This document shows, piece by piece, positions 32,822 to 42,567 of a stretch of DNA of 64,000 nucleotides. Source of the stretch: HK1 sp965202735 (GTDB lineage Bacteria; Pseudomonadota; Gammaproteobacteria; HK1); NCBI GenBank assembly GCA_965202735.1, contig OZ241844.1, positions 2,232,001 to 2,296,000 of the forward strand. The letters are read 5' to 3'. Below the pieces are notes generated by a model, which saw nothing but the letters and a program-made list of their open reading frames with translations, was not told where the DNA came from and ran no database searches. Numbering within the stretch: the stretch's first letter is position 1; each line of letters opens with the position of its first letter. The position numbers and the translations under genes are program-made.

Positions 32822-32921
32822 GCGAATCAGTCAGAATCACGCGGTTGCCGGCCCATGTGGGGATATAATCCTCCGGCTCGGCATCCATTCGATTGCCGCA
32901 TCGCCAAGATCCCGGAATTCG

Positions 32922-34784
32922 ATGAACGACCGCGTCCTCCAGCCGGCCACGAAACCGATCGAAGAGCTCGACTCGGTGGTCGTGCGCTTCGCCGGCGATT
33001 CCGGCGACGGCATGCAGCTCGCCGGCAGCCAGCTCACCAGCACCTCCGCGCTCGCCGGCAACGACGTCGCGACGTTTCCGGACTTCCCGGCCGAGATCCG
33101 CGCGCCGAAGGGAACGCTCGCGGGCGTATCCGGCTTCCAGGTCCACTTCGCCTCGCGCGACATCTACACCCCGGGCGACATGGTCGATGTCCTCGTCGCC
33201 ATGAACCCCGCCGCGCTCGGGGAGAACCTCCGCTTCCTCCAGCCCCAGGGCACCCTGATCGTCGACGAGGACGCGTTCGACGCGAAGGGGCTGAAGCTCG
33301 CCCGCGCGGGGTCGAACCCGCTCGACGACGGCAGCCTCGACGGGTTCAACGTCATTCGGGTTCCGCTGACGAAGCTCACCCGCGAGGCGGTCGAGGGCCC
33401 CGGCGTCGGGCGCAAGCTCGCCACGCGCTGCCGGAACTTCTTCGCGATGGGGCTCGTCTACTGGCTCTACGGACGCGACCCGGAGCCGACGCTCCGGTGG
33501 CTGCGCCGGCGCTTCCGCAACGAGTCCGAGGTGCTGGACGCCAACGTGAAGGCGCTGCGCACCGGCTGGAGCTTCGGCGAGACCACCGAGGCGCTGGCCC
33601 GCAGCTACCACGTCCCGCCCGCTGCCCTGGAGCCGGGGGAGTACCGCAACATCACCGGCAACCAGGCCCTCGCCTGCGGCCTGATCGCCGCCTCCGAGCT
33701 GTCGGGCAAGCCGCTGTTCTACGGCTCCTACCCCATCACCCCGGCGAGCGACATCCTCCACGAGCTCGCCCGCCACAAGCGCTTCGGCGTTCGCACCTTC
33801 CAGGCCGAGGACGAGATCGCCGCGGTGACCTCCGCCATCGGCGCCGCCTACGGGGGCGCGATGGGGGTGACCGCGTCGAGCGGGCCCGGCATCGCGCTCA
33901 AGACCGAGGCGATGGGGCTCGCGGTGATGCTGGAGCTGCCGCTGCTGGTGCTGAGCATCCAGCGCGGGGGCCCGAGCACCGGACTGCCGACCAAGCCCGA
34001 GCAGTCGGACCTGCTCCAGGTGATGTTCGGGCGAAGCGGCGAAGCCCCCCTTCCGGTGCTCGCCGCAAGCGGCCCGACCGACTGCTTCGGCATCGTGATC
34101 GAGGCGTGGCGGATCGCGACCCGCCTGATGACGCCGGTGGTGGTGCTCTCCGACGCGTTCGTCGCGAACGGCGCGGAGCCCTGGCGGATTCCCGATGTCG
34201 CCGGCCTGAAGCCCATCGAGGTGCGCCATCCGGACGGAAACGGTGACGCCGCCGCGCCCTTCCGGCCGTATGCGCGCGACGAATGGCTCGCCCGCCCGTG
34301 GGCGCTGCCCGGCACCCCCGGCCTCATGCACCGGGTGGGCAGCCTGGAGAAGCAGGACCTCACCGGCAACGTGAGCTACGACCCCGACAATCACGAGCAC
34401 ATGGTGCGGCTGCGGGCCCGGAAGGTCGCCAACGCGGTCAACCTGATCCCGGACCTGGAGGTCACCGGCCCCGAACGCGGGAAGCTGCTCGTGCTCTCCT
34501 GGGGCGGGACCCTCGGCGTGTGCCGGCAGGCGGTGGAGCGGGTCCGCGCAGGCGGCGGCGCGGTCGCGCACGCGCATCTGCGCCATCTCAACCCGCTGCC
34601 CGCGAACACCGGCGAGGTGCTCGCGCGCTACGAGCGCGTGCTGGCGCCGGAGCTCAACCTCGGCCAGCTCGCGATGCTGCTCCGCGCCCGCTACCTGGTG
34701 GATGTGGTGTCGCTCGGCAAGGTGCGCGGACGTCCGTTCTGGGTGAAGGACGTCACCGGCGTCATCGAGGAGATGCTGGCATGA
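32922..34784 (+). CDS. korA: 2-oxoacid:ferredoxin oxidoreductase, fused gamma-alpha subunit (KorA-type)
   Basis: This 620-residue subunit belongs to a 2-oxoglutarate (or related 2-oxoacid):ferredoxin oxidoreductase, which makes acyl-CoA, CO2 and reduced ferredoxin. The N-terminal gamma domain covers about residues 18-190 (VVRFAGDSGDGMQLAGSQL, FPDFPAEIRAPKGTLAGVSG). The alpha (pyrimidine-binding) domain covers about 235-480, with GSYPITPASDILHELARH, FQAEDEIAAVTSAIGAAYGG and TASSGPGIALKTEAMGLA. A C-terminal domain II follows. Fused gamma-alpha subunits with a separate beta are typical of the oxygen-tolerant KorAB type. A short AT-rich stretch (ggggatataatcctccggc, 32861-32879) contains a possible -10 box. 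korB follows 188 bp downstream. Confidence 0.9.
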   Translation: MNDRVLQPATKPIEELDSVVVRFAGDSGDGMQLAGSQLTSTSALAGNDVATFPDFPAEIRAPKGTLAGVSGFQVHFASRDIYTPGDMVDVLVAMNPAALGENLRFLQPQGTLIVDEDAFDAKGLKLARAGSNPLDDGSLDGFNVIRVPLTKLTREAVEGPGVGRKLATRCRNFFAMGLVYWLYGRDPEPTLRWLRRRFRNESEVLDANVKALRTGWSFGETTEALARSYHVPPAALEPGEYRNITGNQALACGLIAASELSGKPLFYGSYPITPASDILHELARHKRFGVRTFQAEDEIAAVTSAIGAAYGGAMGVTASSGPGIALKTEAMGLAVMLELPLLVLSIQRGGPSTGLPTKPEQSDLLQVMFGRSGEAPLPVLAASGPTDCFGIVIEAWRIATRLMTPVVVLSDAFVANGAEPWRIPDVAGLKPIEVRHPDGNGDAAAPFRPYARDEWLARPWALPGTPGLMHRVGSLEKQDLTGNVSYDPDNHEHMVRLRARKVANAVNLIPDLEVTGPERGKLLVLSWGGTLGVCRQAVERVRAGGGAVAHAHLRHLNPLPANTGEVLARYERVLAPELNLGQLAMLLRARYLVDVVSLGKVRGRPFWVKDVTGVIEEMLA

Positions 34785-34972
34785 GCGGCCGCCCTCCCCC
34801 GCGGTCGCGCTCCGCGCGCGGCGCGCTGCCCCCGGCGCCTCCCTCGGCGCGTTGCCCCCGCAGGTGGGCGCGGCCGAAGCGACGGCGCATGGACGGACGG
34901 CGCACGGACGATCGAGCGGCCCCGGAATCCATCCCGCTCCCGACCGGGGAGCACTCCTGACCGGAGGACGTG

Positions 34973-35989
34973 GTGCAACCGCCGACACGAAAGCTCACCG
35001 CCGACGACTTCGCGTCCAGCCAGGAGATCCGCTGGTGCCCGGGCTGCGGAGACTTCTCCATCCTCGCGCAGATGAAGAAGGTGCTGCCCGAGATCGGGGT
35101 CGCGCCCGAGAACCTGGTGTTCGTCTCCGGCATCGGCTGCTCCAGCCGGTTCCCGTACTACCTGAACACCTACGGCGTGCACGGCATCCACGGCCGCGCG
35201 CCCGCGGTCGCGACCGGCCTGAAGACGATGCGCCCGGACCTTCAGGTCTGGGTGATCACCGGCGACGGCGACGCGCTCAGCATGGGCGGCAACCACCTGA
35301 TGCACGCGATGCGACGCAACGTCGACATCAGGATCCTGCTGTTCAACAACCGCATCTACGGGCTGACCAAGGGCCAGTACTCGCCGACCTCGCTCCCCGG
35401 GCACGTGACCCGCAGCACTCCCTACGGCTCGGTGGACGCCCCGCTCCACCCCCTGTCGATCGCGCTCGGCAGCGAGGCGACGTTCGTGGCGCGCACGGTG
35501 GACACGCATACGAAGCACCTCGGCGCGGTGCTGCGCCGGGCGGCCGCGCACCGCGGCACCGCCTTCGTCGAGATCTACCAGAACTGCAACGTCTACAACG
35601 ACGGGGCGTTCGAGTACGCCAAGGACGTGAAGCTGCGCTCCGACACCCTGGTGGAGGTCGAGCACGGGCAGCCGCTCGTATTCGGCAGGAACCGCGACAA
35701 GGGCATCCGGCTGGACGGCTTCGCCCCCGAGGTGGTGTCGCTCGGGAACGGGACGGGCGCATCGGATCTGCTGGTGCACGACGAGACCGCGGCCGAGCCC
35801 ACCCTGGCCACCCTGCTGGGGCGGATGCGCCATCCGGCCCTGCCCGAGGCGATCGGCGTGCTCCGCGCGGTCGAGCGCCCGACCTTCGACACCCTCGTCA
35901 ACGAGCAGGTCGAGGCGGCCGAGGCCCGGGAGGGCAGGGGCGACCTCGCCGACCTGCTCCGGGCCGGGGAGACCTGGACCGTCGGCTGA
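34973..35989 (+). CDS. korB: 2-oxoacid:ferredoxin oxidoreductase, beta subunit (KorB-type)
   Basis: This 338-residue thiamine-diphosphate-binding subunit has cluster ligands at IRWCPGCGDFSIL and GIGCSSRFPYY, with a further Cys in YQNCNVYND. The ThDP motif is VITGDGDALSMGGNHLMHAMRRN near residue 100. The substrate block RIYGLTKGQYSPTS is the KorB form. The GTG at 34973 is chosen because GGAGG lies five bases upstream; the preceding GTG at 34970 is too close. Its pairing with the gamma-alpha gene gives a complete two-subunit enzyme. The 188-bp gap before it is Arg/Pro-rich noncoding DNA. Confidence 0.9.
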   Translation: MQPPTRKLTADDFASSQEIRWCPGCGDFSILAQMKKVLPEIGVAPENLVFVSGIGCSSRFPYYLNTYGVHGIHGRAPAVATGLKTMRPDLQVWVITGDGDALSMGGNHLMHAMRRNVDIRILLFNNRIYGLTKGQYSPTSLPGHVTRSTPYGSVDAPLHPLSIALGSEATFVARTVDTHTKHLGAVLRRAAAHRGTAFVEIYQNCNVYNDGAFEYAKDVKLRSDTLVEVEHGQPLVFGRNRDKGIRLDGFAPEVVSLGNGTGASDLLVHDETAAEPTLATLLGRMRHPALPEAIGVLRAVERPTFDTLVNEQVEAAEAREGRGDLADLLRAGETWTVG

Positions 35990-36011
35990 GCGGAATGGCG
36001 ACCGGACGAAC

Positions 36012-36080
36012 CGGCGGACGGACGGACCGGCGACCGGACGGACCGGCGACCGGACGGACCGGCGACCGGATGGACCGGCG
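36012..36080 (+). repeat. 16-bp tandem repeat, about four units
   Basis: The unit CGGACGGACCGGCGAC repeats about four times directly after korB; the last unit has CGGATGGACCGGCGG. It is noncoding. Confidence 0.8.
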
Positions 36081-36144
36081 GCACCGCTTGGGCCTGGTGC
36101 GGAACGTGGCGGCGATGAATCGCACCGGTGAAGGCGATGGGCTC

Positions 36145-36275
36145 AGGGCTCTCCGGAAGTCGTGACGAGCGGTTCATCAGACGCTCGAATCGGGTCTTCG
36201 ATGCCGGAAGACCGCCCGCCACCGTGCGAGATTCCGGTCTGGCGGCCGGTGGCCGCGACTTCTGAATGGTCCTGG
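36145..36275 (-). repeat. Family-1 intergenic repeat, copy C
   Basis: On the minus strand this reads CCAGGACCATTCAGAAGTCG through to GACTTCCGGAGAGCC. It is the inverted counterpart of the copies at 11250 and 22739. It lies in the 500-bp gap between korB and the helicase remnant, which otherwise holds only the 16-bp repeat and no recognisable gene. Confidence 0.85.
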
Positions 36276-36505
36276 CGATGCGCTGGAAACCGTTGACTTT
36301 CGGCGGTCGATAGCAAAGATTTGCCGATGGAGGCTCGGCCTCGTATGGCATTCGCATCACGGTGCGCTCTGACGCCAAGCGGGGCGTTGCCTCCTCTCTC
36401 AGGTTCCCGGCCGCGGATCATGGGGATCGGGGACGCAGACGATCCCGCAGGTGTCGAATACCTGACCTGCCTGGCCGCCGCGGGCGCCCCGGCCTCGAAC
36501 CCTGC

Positions 36506-38524
36506 TCATGGACGGCGCTCCTGGGGCCCTGCCGCATTCGGCGCGGAAGCGGCTCTCTTTCGCGATGGCTGCAAGTTTCGCGTGTAGTCGCAATCCGGGA
36601 AGTTCGAGCAGCCGAGGAAGCGGCCGTACCTCCCCATTCGGATGTCGAGCCAGCCCTCGCATTCTGGACACGCCTCGATTTCACCGCCGCAGTCCCGGCA
36701 GCGGTGGCCGTCTCCGGACCTGACCGGCAGTCCGTTCCTGCATTTCGGACAGGCGCGCACCGTGTGCTCGCACAGCGGAAAGTTCGAACAGCCGTAGAAG
36801 ACGCTTCCGTTGCGGGCGTTTTCGCGGCGCTCCATCCGCCCGCCGGTGCACCGAGGACAGGATACGTCCTGTTCCGGCGGCCGTCCGAACACGGCGACGT
36901 CGTATCCGCCCCCGATCAACTCCGTAACGAACTCCGACGGCGGCCCGCCATCGGCAAGCAGAAAGACCTGCCGTCTCGCCCGCGTGATGGCGACATAGAG
37001 CAGGCGGCGCTCCTCGGCGTTCGGATGGGCTTCGGGCGCCGCCAGCACCAGATCGAGCAGCGGGTCGTCGGCGACCTCCACGGGAAACCCGTATCTGCCC
37101 GAACACAGTCCGAGAATCACGGCATAGTCGGCCTCCAGGCCCTTGGAGCGGTGCACGGTCATCCAGGAGAAGCGAAGGCCGGGATACTGCCTTTCCAATG
37201 CCTGCATGTTGCTGGGCCGCAGATGCCGGTAGCGGCCGAGCAGCAGCACCTCCGACGTTCCGTCGTGCCGGCGGGCGTCCTCGGAGATCCGGTCCAGCGC
37301 TTCCTTCAGCAGCGAGAGGCCCTGCTCACCAGGCAGGCCGACATGGACCGCCGGCCGGGCCGCCTCGCGCGTTGCGCGAACCGCCTTGCGGATCTGTGCG
37401 GGGTTCCGCAATACGAAATCGGTAGCGACCGCGGCGATGCGGTCCGCGCACCGGAACGTGGTCGCGAGATCGATGCGCTCGAACGCGCCGAAATGGTCTC
37501 CGAACTCCCGCATGACCGCGATGTCCGAGCCGCCGAACCGGTAGATCGCCTGCCAGTCGTCGCCGACCGCGAAAAGCCGGGCGCCCGGAGAGCTGTCGAG
37601 CAATGCCTTCAGAAGCCTGGCCCGCGCCGGCGAGATGTCCTGGAACTCGTCGACCAGGATGTATCCGAAGGCGCTGCGGTAACGGCCCGCCTCCACCAGC
37701 TCCGTTGCCCGGTGGATCATGTCGTTGAAGTCGATCTCTCCCGACCGGGCGAGCGTTTCCTGATAGCGCTCGAATATGGGCCGGAACACCGCAAGGAATA
37801 TCCGCGCCCGCGCCCGGTCCCGCAGCCTGCCGGCGCGTTCCGCGATCTCGGCGAAAGACAGCCCGCTGCCCTTGAAGTGCTGCAGGAAGGTCGCCACCAG
37901 CCGCGTGAACGGATCGATCCGGCCCTGCTCTTCAAGCACGGCGAACGCCTTCTTTGGCGGAATCGGCGACAGCGTCACGCCATGGGAGGCAAGTTTCTCC
38001 GTGAGGTTGCGGAGCAACCTGCCGTCGGCCTGTTCGTGGCTGAAGGTCTCGATCAGAACGGTGCCGTGCTCGGCATGGATGCCGCGCTTCCAGTCCATCT
38101 CCCGCAGATACTGCTCCCGGTTTACGAACGGTGCCGTGTTGCCCCTGGCGTCGATCCCGAAATGCTCGATGTAGATACCGTGATCCGGGAGATGGAAGTC
38201 GGGTCTGTACTGGCGCTTTTGCGAGGTCGCCAGGTCGTGCTCGTAGGGAGCCTCGTACTCGTAGGCCACGCCGTTCAGGTAAAGGAAATTCGCGATCTCG
38301 CATTCCTCGAAGCTGCGGACGGCCTCGCCCTTGAGCGAGCGGATGTCGAACTTGCGGATATGGTCGTAATACTCGCTCCAGCTCCGACATTCGTGCTCGC
38401 TTCTGTAGGGCGCGAACCGATCCCGGAACCACTCGAGCAACGCGGTCGAGAGCTCGGAGTTGGCGAGCAGATCGGCGATGATGTCCTTCAGCAGATCGAA
38501 CGGGTGTAGATCTAGAACTGACAC
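36506..38524 (-). pseudogene. Helicase IV-like UvrD/Rep helicase, 5'-truncated
   Basis: The 672-residue frame matches the C-terminal two thirds of a HelD (helicase IV)-type SF1 helicase. It keeps YILVDEFQDISPARARLL (Walker B), VGDDWQAIYRFGGSD, TTFRCADRIA, TVHRSKGLEADYAVIL and LLYVAITRARRQVFLL. Two topoisomerase-type Cys4 zinc fingers follow (CPRCTGG...CSNFPLC, CPECEGW...CSNFPDC). The Walker A GxGKT segment and everything before it are missing: the frame opens at GTG 38524 with SVLDLHPFDLLKDII, internal family sequence. The lost part would lie where the ISKra4-type element now begins. Without the P-loop it cannot hydrolyse ATP. An in-frame DUF2726-like/nuclease-type insert (VRSFEECEIANFLYLNGV) remains. 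Confidence 0.8.
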
Positions 38525-38699
38525 GAGCTAATACTCCTAAATGATCGAATTCTAAAGATTTGTGGAAAACGCCAGACGAAGAAGAACCCGTCTCCGGTGA
38601 CACTTTGTCACCGCAGGCAAGCTCAGAGGGGAAGACGGGGCAGTGATCCTCTGCAACAATGCTGTGCGCGAAATCCCAACACTGTGGAGGGCTGCCCCA

Positions 38700-39721
38700 A
38701 TGGAAGTATCCCATACGCCGACCGACAAACCCACTCCCCAAGATGTCTGGAGCGTGCTCGAAGCACTCCCCCGGCGCGTGAGTGCGCTGCTGAAGAAGTA
38801 CGAATCGTCCGACACGCATTCGTTCGAGAACTTCGAGCGCGAGCTCCACGCCCTGTTCGCCCGCACCGAGTGCGCGGTCACCGAACAGGCGCTCGCCCGA
38901 CACGACGTGGACCTGCCGTTCGTGCTCATCGACGGCGAGGTCCATCGCCGGGCGTGTCGCAGTGCCCAGACCTACCTCACCACCGCCGGCCCGGTGTCGG
39001 TGACCCGCACGCTGTACCGGGCGCGGCGCGGGGCGCGGGCAGTGGCGGCGCTGGAGCGCCGGGTGGGCATCGTCGAGGGGTACTGGACGCCGCTCGCGGC
39101 GCGCCACGGTGCGCTGCTGGTCTCGCATCTGACCCCGCGAGACGCCGAGCAGGTGCTGGCCACCCTCGGGCCGATGCAGCCGTCGAAGAGCAGCCTCGAC
39201 CGGCTGCCCAAGGCGCTGTCGGCGCGCTGGGAGGCGCAGCGCGAGACGTTCGAGACCACGGTGCGCGAGGCCAGCGTCGCGGTGCCGGAGGCGGCCCGTG
39301 CGGTGGTGGTCTCGCTCGACGGGGTGATGGCGCCGATGCGCGGCGGATACCGCGAGGCGGGCTGTGCCACGGTCTCGCTGGTCGATGCCCAGGGCGAGCG
39401 GCTGTACAGCGTGCGCATGGGCCGGATGCCGCAGCCGCGCAAGGCGAGCCTCAAGGCGATGGTTGCCGCCGAGGTCGCGGCGGTGCGCGCCCCGCGCCCG
39501 GACCTCACCGTGGTCAAGCTCGCCGACGGGGCGAAGGACAACTGGACGTTCCTCTCCGGTGCGCTGCCCGAGGGCGTCGAACTCATCGACTTCTACCACG
39601 CCGTCGAGCAGCTCAGCGACGCCTTCGACGCCGCCTACGGCACCGCCTCGCCCAAGGCGGCGACGCAGCTCAACACCTATCGCCACCGGCTGCGTCATGA
39701 GCCCGCCGGGGTCGAGCGGGT
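38700..39721 (+). pseudogene. ISKra4-family transposase, 5' part
   Basis: The first 340 or so codons are of an ISKra4-type transposase. The ATG at 38700 (MEVSHTPTDKPTPQDV) has GGAGGG seven bases upstream. Recognisable parts are LPFVLIDGEVHRRACRS, VSVTRTLYRARRG, VVVSLDGVMAPMRGG (first catalytic Asp) and TVVKLADGAKDNW with ELIDFYHAVEQL (second Asp region). The frame is broken at 39721 by IS66. Joining 39721 to 42213 restores GAG CGG GTC ATC and gives EPAGVERVIRALVHLRTRY in frame, a 458-residue protein. It was therefore intact until the IS66 insertion. Confidence 0.85.
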
Positions 39722-39847
39722 GTAAGCGCCCCGCAAAGGGCGTTATTGACGTGCGGAGGGGAAGGGCTTCTGGAGTGAGTCTCGGGCCAGGGCAGCGGGG
39801 GCGAGTCGGGTCGGCAGCAGGGCTTCAATCTCGCCGAGGGACTTCGC

Positions 39848-41350
39848 CTACGGCAGCTCGGTGAACACGTGGCGCAGGTAGGCGTAGGGCTCGAGACCGT
39901 TGGCCTTGGCGCACTCGATGAGCGAGTACAGCCGGGCGCTCGCATGGGCGCCGGCCACGGTATCGCAGAACAGCCAGTTGCGGCGCCCGACGCAGAACGG
40001 ACGAATGGCATTCTCGACGGGGTTGGTATCGATGCCGTAGCGCCCGTCGTCGCAGTAGCGCACCAGCGCCTCCCACTGGTGGTCGAGATACGCCATCGCC
40101 TTGCCGAGCACGCTCGAGGGCGGGAGGGTGCCGAGGGTGTCGTCGAGCCAGGCCCGCAGCGCATCGAGCACCGGCACGCTCTCGCTGCGGCGCACGTGCG
40201 CACGGTCCTCTGGCGGCTGGTGGCGGATGCGGCGCTCGATGGCGTAGAGCGTTCGGATCCTCTCCAGCGCGTAGAGGGCGCGCCGCGCCTTCGCAGGCGG
40301 ACTCGCCGGGAGCTTCTTCGGATTCAGCCCGAGGCTCTTCAGCGCATCGACCAGTGCGCGCCGGGCGTGCGCCCAGCACGCCAGATGCACCAGGCGCTGC
40401 TCGCGCACCACCGGCGCGTAGCCGCTGTAGCCGTCGGTGTGCAGCGTCCCGGTGAACCCTTCGAGCAGCCGCTTGGGGACCGCCCCCGAACGGGTCGGGT
40501 CGTAGTCGAACAGCACGATGGGCGGCTCGGGACCCGCGCTCATCTGCGCCCAGAGCTGAGACTTCGACTCCGGCGCCTTCCCAGGCTCCTTGAGCACCTG
40601 CACCGGGGTCTCGTCCATCAGCAGGCAGGGCCGGTCGAGCAGCTCGTCGCGCAGCACGTGGATGAGCGGCGCCACGAGCTCGCCCGCCCCCACCATCCAC
40701 CGCGCCAGCGTCGTGCGCGACAGCTCCACCCCGATGCGCCGAAGCTGCTGGCACTGACGATACAGCGCCAGCGCGTCGGCGTACTTCGCCGTGGCGATGA
40801 ATGCGAGCAGCCCCGCGCTGGCCATGCTCTTCGCCAGCGGCTGCGCCGGCAGCGCCGCGGTGCGAAGATGCCCCTCGCAGCGCGGGCAGCGGTACTTGCC
40901 GCGCACATGACGCAGCACCCGCACCTGGGCGGGAATGATGTCGAGCTGCTCGCTCACCACCTCGCCGAAGCGCTCAAGCTCCACCCCATGCTGCGCACAG
41001 GTGCGCTGCGATGCCTCCAGCCGATGCTCGATGACGACGCGCGGCAGACCCTGCGGCAACGGCGCGCGCCTCGGCCTCGCGCGCCGGTGGGCCGCGACCT
41101 CGGAGCCGGGCTCGCCCTCGCAGGGCTCGGGTGCGCCAGCGCTCGCCTCGGCCTCGTTGAACAGCCCCAGTTGACCGTCGGGCATCTTCTCCGACGAGGG
41201 GGCAAAGCGCCGGGCGAGGAGCAGCCGCACCTGCTCCTGCAAGTGCTCAATCAGCGCGTCGCGCTCGGCGAGAGCGCACTGGTAGTGATGCACCTGCGCG
41301 TGCAGCGAGGCGAGAGTCTCGTTCGCACATTGCGGGGCGGGCGGGCTCAT
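39848..41350 (-). CDS. tnpC: IS66 transposase TnpC, C-terminally shortened by a nonsense codon
   Basis: This is the 500-residue DDE transposase of IS66. It starts at ATG 41350 (MSPPAPQCANETLASLHAQV) with an N-terminal coiled coil/leucine-zipper stretch. A zinc-binding segment (KYRCPRCEGHLRT) and the catalytic regions LLMDETPVQVL, FTGTLHTDGYSGYAPV and GIDTNPVENAIRPF follow. The frame stops at TAG right after HVFTELP. The remnant at 9061 has AAG at the same codon and continues KAKSLGEIEALLPTRL for about 36 more residues. The stop is therefore a point mutation in this copy, removing a tail after the catalytic core. Activity may be reduced or lost. Confidence 0.88.
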   Translation of the reverse strand: MSPPAPQCANETLASLHAQVHHYQCALAERDALIEHLQEQVRLLLARRFAPSSEKMPDGQLGLFNEAEASAGAPEPCEGEPGSEVAAHRRARPRRAPLPQGLPRVVIEHRLEASQRTCAQHGVELERFGEVVSEQLDIIPAQVRVLRHVRGKYRCPRCEGHLRTAALPAQPLAKSMASAGLLAFIATAKYADALALYRQCQQLRRIGVELSRTTLARWMVGAGELVAPLIHVLRDELLDRPCLLMDETPVQVLKEPGKAPESKSQLWAQMSAGPEPPIVLFDYDPTRSGAVPKRLLEGFTGTLHTDGYSGYAPVVREQRLVHLACWAHARRALVDALKSLGLNPKKLPASPPAKARRALYALERIRTLYAIERRIRHQPPEDRAHVRRSESVPVLDALRAWLDDTLGTLPPSSVLGKAMAYLDHQWEALVRYCDDGRYGIDTNPVENAIRPFCVGRRNWLFCDTVAGAHASARLYSLIECAKANGLEPYAYLRHVFTELP

Positions 41351-41427
41351 GGCCCGTAGGGTAAACCGCTTCGACCGGGCAGGGGGATCAAACTTTCTGA
41401 TGCACCGATCAAATTTACTTTTCCCCT

Positions 41428-41784
41428 TCAGTACATCGATGCGTAGTGCAGCGACGCATGGGGGCGGGTGCGCCACAGGTCATAGCCATCGAGCAGAAAG
41501 TTGAGCTGCGCCCCGCTCAGGCTCACCACCCGGGTGGCGTGGCGCGGCCATGCGAAGCGTGCACGCTCCAGGCGCTTTTGCCACAGCACGAACCCGCACC
41601 GCTCCCAGTACAGGACCCGGCACTGGGTGCGCCGACGGTTGGTGAACACAAAGAGCTGCGCCGAGAACGGGTCCATCGCCAGGGTGTCCTGCACCAGCGT
41701 GGCAAGCCCCGTAATCTGCTTTCTGAAGTCCACCGGCTCGACGCACAGCCACACCTCGATGCCCTCGTGCGGCGGACGGATCAT
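41428..41784 (-). CDS. tnpB: IS66 accessory protein TnpB
   Basis: This 118-residue protein has the TnpB signature VWLCVEPVDFRKQITGLATLVQDTL, FVFTNRRRTQCRVLYWERCG and a C-terminal QLNFLLDGYDLWR. It is required with TnpA for IS66 transposition, though its biochemical role is unclear. The ATG at 41784 overlaps the tnpA stop by four bases (ATGA), indicating coupled translation. It ends 77 bp before tnpC. Confidence 0.92.
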   Translation of the reverse strand: MIRPPHEGIEVWLCVEPVDFRKQITGLATLVQDTLAMDPFSAQLFVFTNRRRTQCRVLYWERCGFVLWQKRLERARFAWPRHATRVVSLSGAQLNFLLDGYDLWRTRPHASLHYASMY

Positions 41785-42119
41785 GACAGCCGGCTCGCGC
41801 ATTCGAGCACCGCGCCCACGCGTGCGTCCTCGGCCTGTGCGCAGACCTCGACGACGACGCCGTTGGGCAGGTGCACGCGAAACGCCGCGCCCGCCGGTGG
41901 GCAGAGGCGCACCGGCACGAACGTCGGTGGCGCCGGCTCGCTGAGAACGCCGCGGCGCTTGAGTGTCGAGCGCGCCGTGTACAGTGCGCTGACCGACAGC
42001 CCGTGGGCCTGGGCATACGCCTTCAACGTCAGCCCTTGCTGGCGGGCCGTGCGCAGATGGTCGAGCCAGAACCGCTCGCGCGGGCGCACACTGCGGGACC
42101 GCGAGCTCGTTTGTGCCAT
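41781..42119 (-). CDS. tnpA: IS66 accessory protein TnpA
   Basis: This 112-residue IS66 OrfA protein has a helix-turn-helix-like N-terminal part, FWLDHLRTARQQGLTLKAYAQ and AHGLSVSALYTARSTLKRRG. A short beta-rich tail, AFRVHLPNGVVVEV, is typical of TnpA. The ATG at 42119 begins MAQTSSRSRSV, about 85 bp inside the element end. A longer opening at 42167 is not supported. It overlaps tnpB by four bases. Confidence 0.9.
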   Translation of the reverse strand: MAQTSSRSRSVRPRERFWLDHLRTARQQGLTLKAYAQAHGLSVSALYTARSTLKRRGVLSEPAPPTFVPVRLCPPAGAAFRVHLPNGVVVEVCAQAEDARVGAVLECASRLS

Positions 42120-42212
42120 CCCCTCACCCTCCACACAACGATGGAGCGTGCACTGTGGCACCGACAACGACCTTACGGAACGACGTACTTCACGAGTCGC
42201 TTACGAGCGGGT

Positions 42213-42567
42213 CATCCGCGCGCTGGTGCATCTGCGCACGAGATATCCCGACGAGGAGCGCATCGCACAGGTGCTCGGCTACTTCCGCGGCAATCGCCAC
42301 CGCATGGGCTACGCCGAGGCCAAGGCGCGGGGCCTGCCCATCGGCTCCGGGGTCGTCGAGGCGGCCTGCAAGACCTTGGTCACCGAACGGCTCAAGCGCT
42401 CCGGGATGCGCTGGGGCCTGCCCGGCGGGCAAGCCATTCTCACCCTGCGCTCGCTCGTGCAGAGCCAACGATTCGACCATGCATGGCCTGTGCTCGCGGA
42501 AACGTATCGAGCCGACGTGGCTTGTCCTGACAATGTCGTACCCCTTCGACGGACATACCTTCATTGA
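42213..42567 (+). pseudogene. ISKra4-family transposase, 3' part
   Basis: This is the C-terminal 117 codons of the split transposase, continuing from 39721: VIRALVHLRTRYPDEERIAQ, GYFRGNRHRMGYAEAKARGLPIGSG and VVEAACKTLVTERLKRSGMRW. The Glu in GSGVVEAACK is the third catalytic acid. It has no start of its own after the IS66 insertion. The stop is at 42565-42567, 35 bp from the first CRISPR repeat. Confidence 0.85.

Larger units (their letters stand above)
39722..42204 (-). mobile_element. Complete IS66-family element (2,483 bp) with 8-bp target duplication
   Basis: The ends are GTAAGCGCCCCGCAAAG at 39722 and the complement of GTAAGCGACTCGTGAAG ending at 42204. The 8-mer GAGCGGGT is duplicated on both sides (39714-39721 and 42205-42212), which is the size expected for IS66. 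It carries tnpA, tnpB and tnpC on the minus strand. A deletion derivative of the same element is at 8872-9197. Confidence 0.95.
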
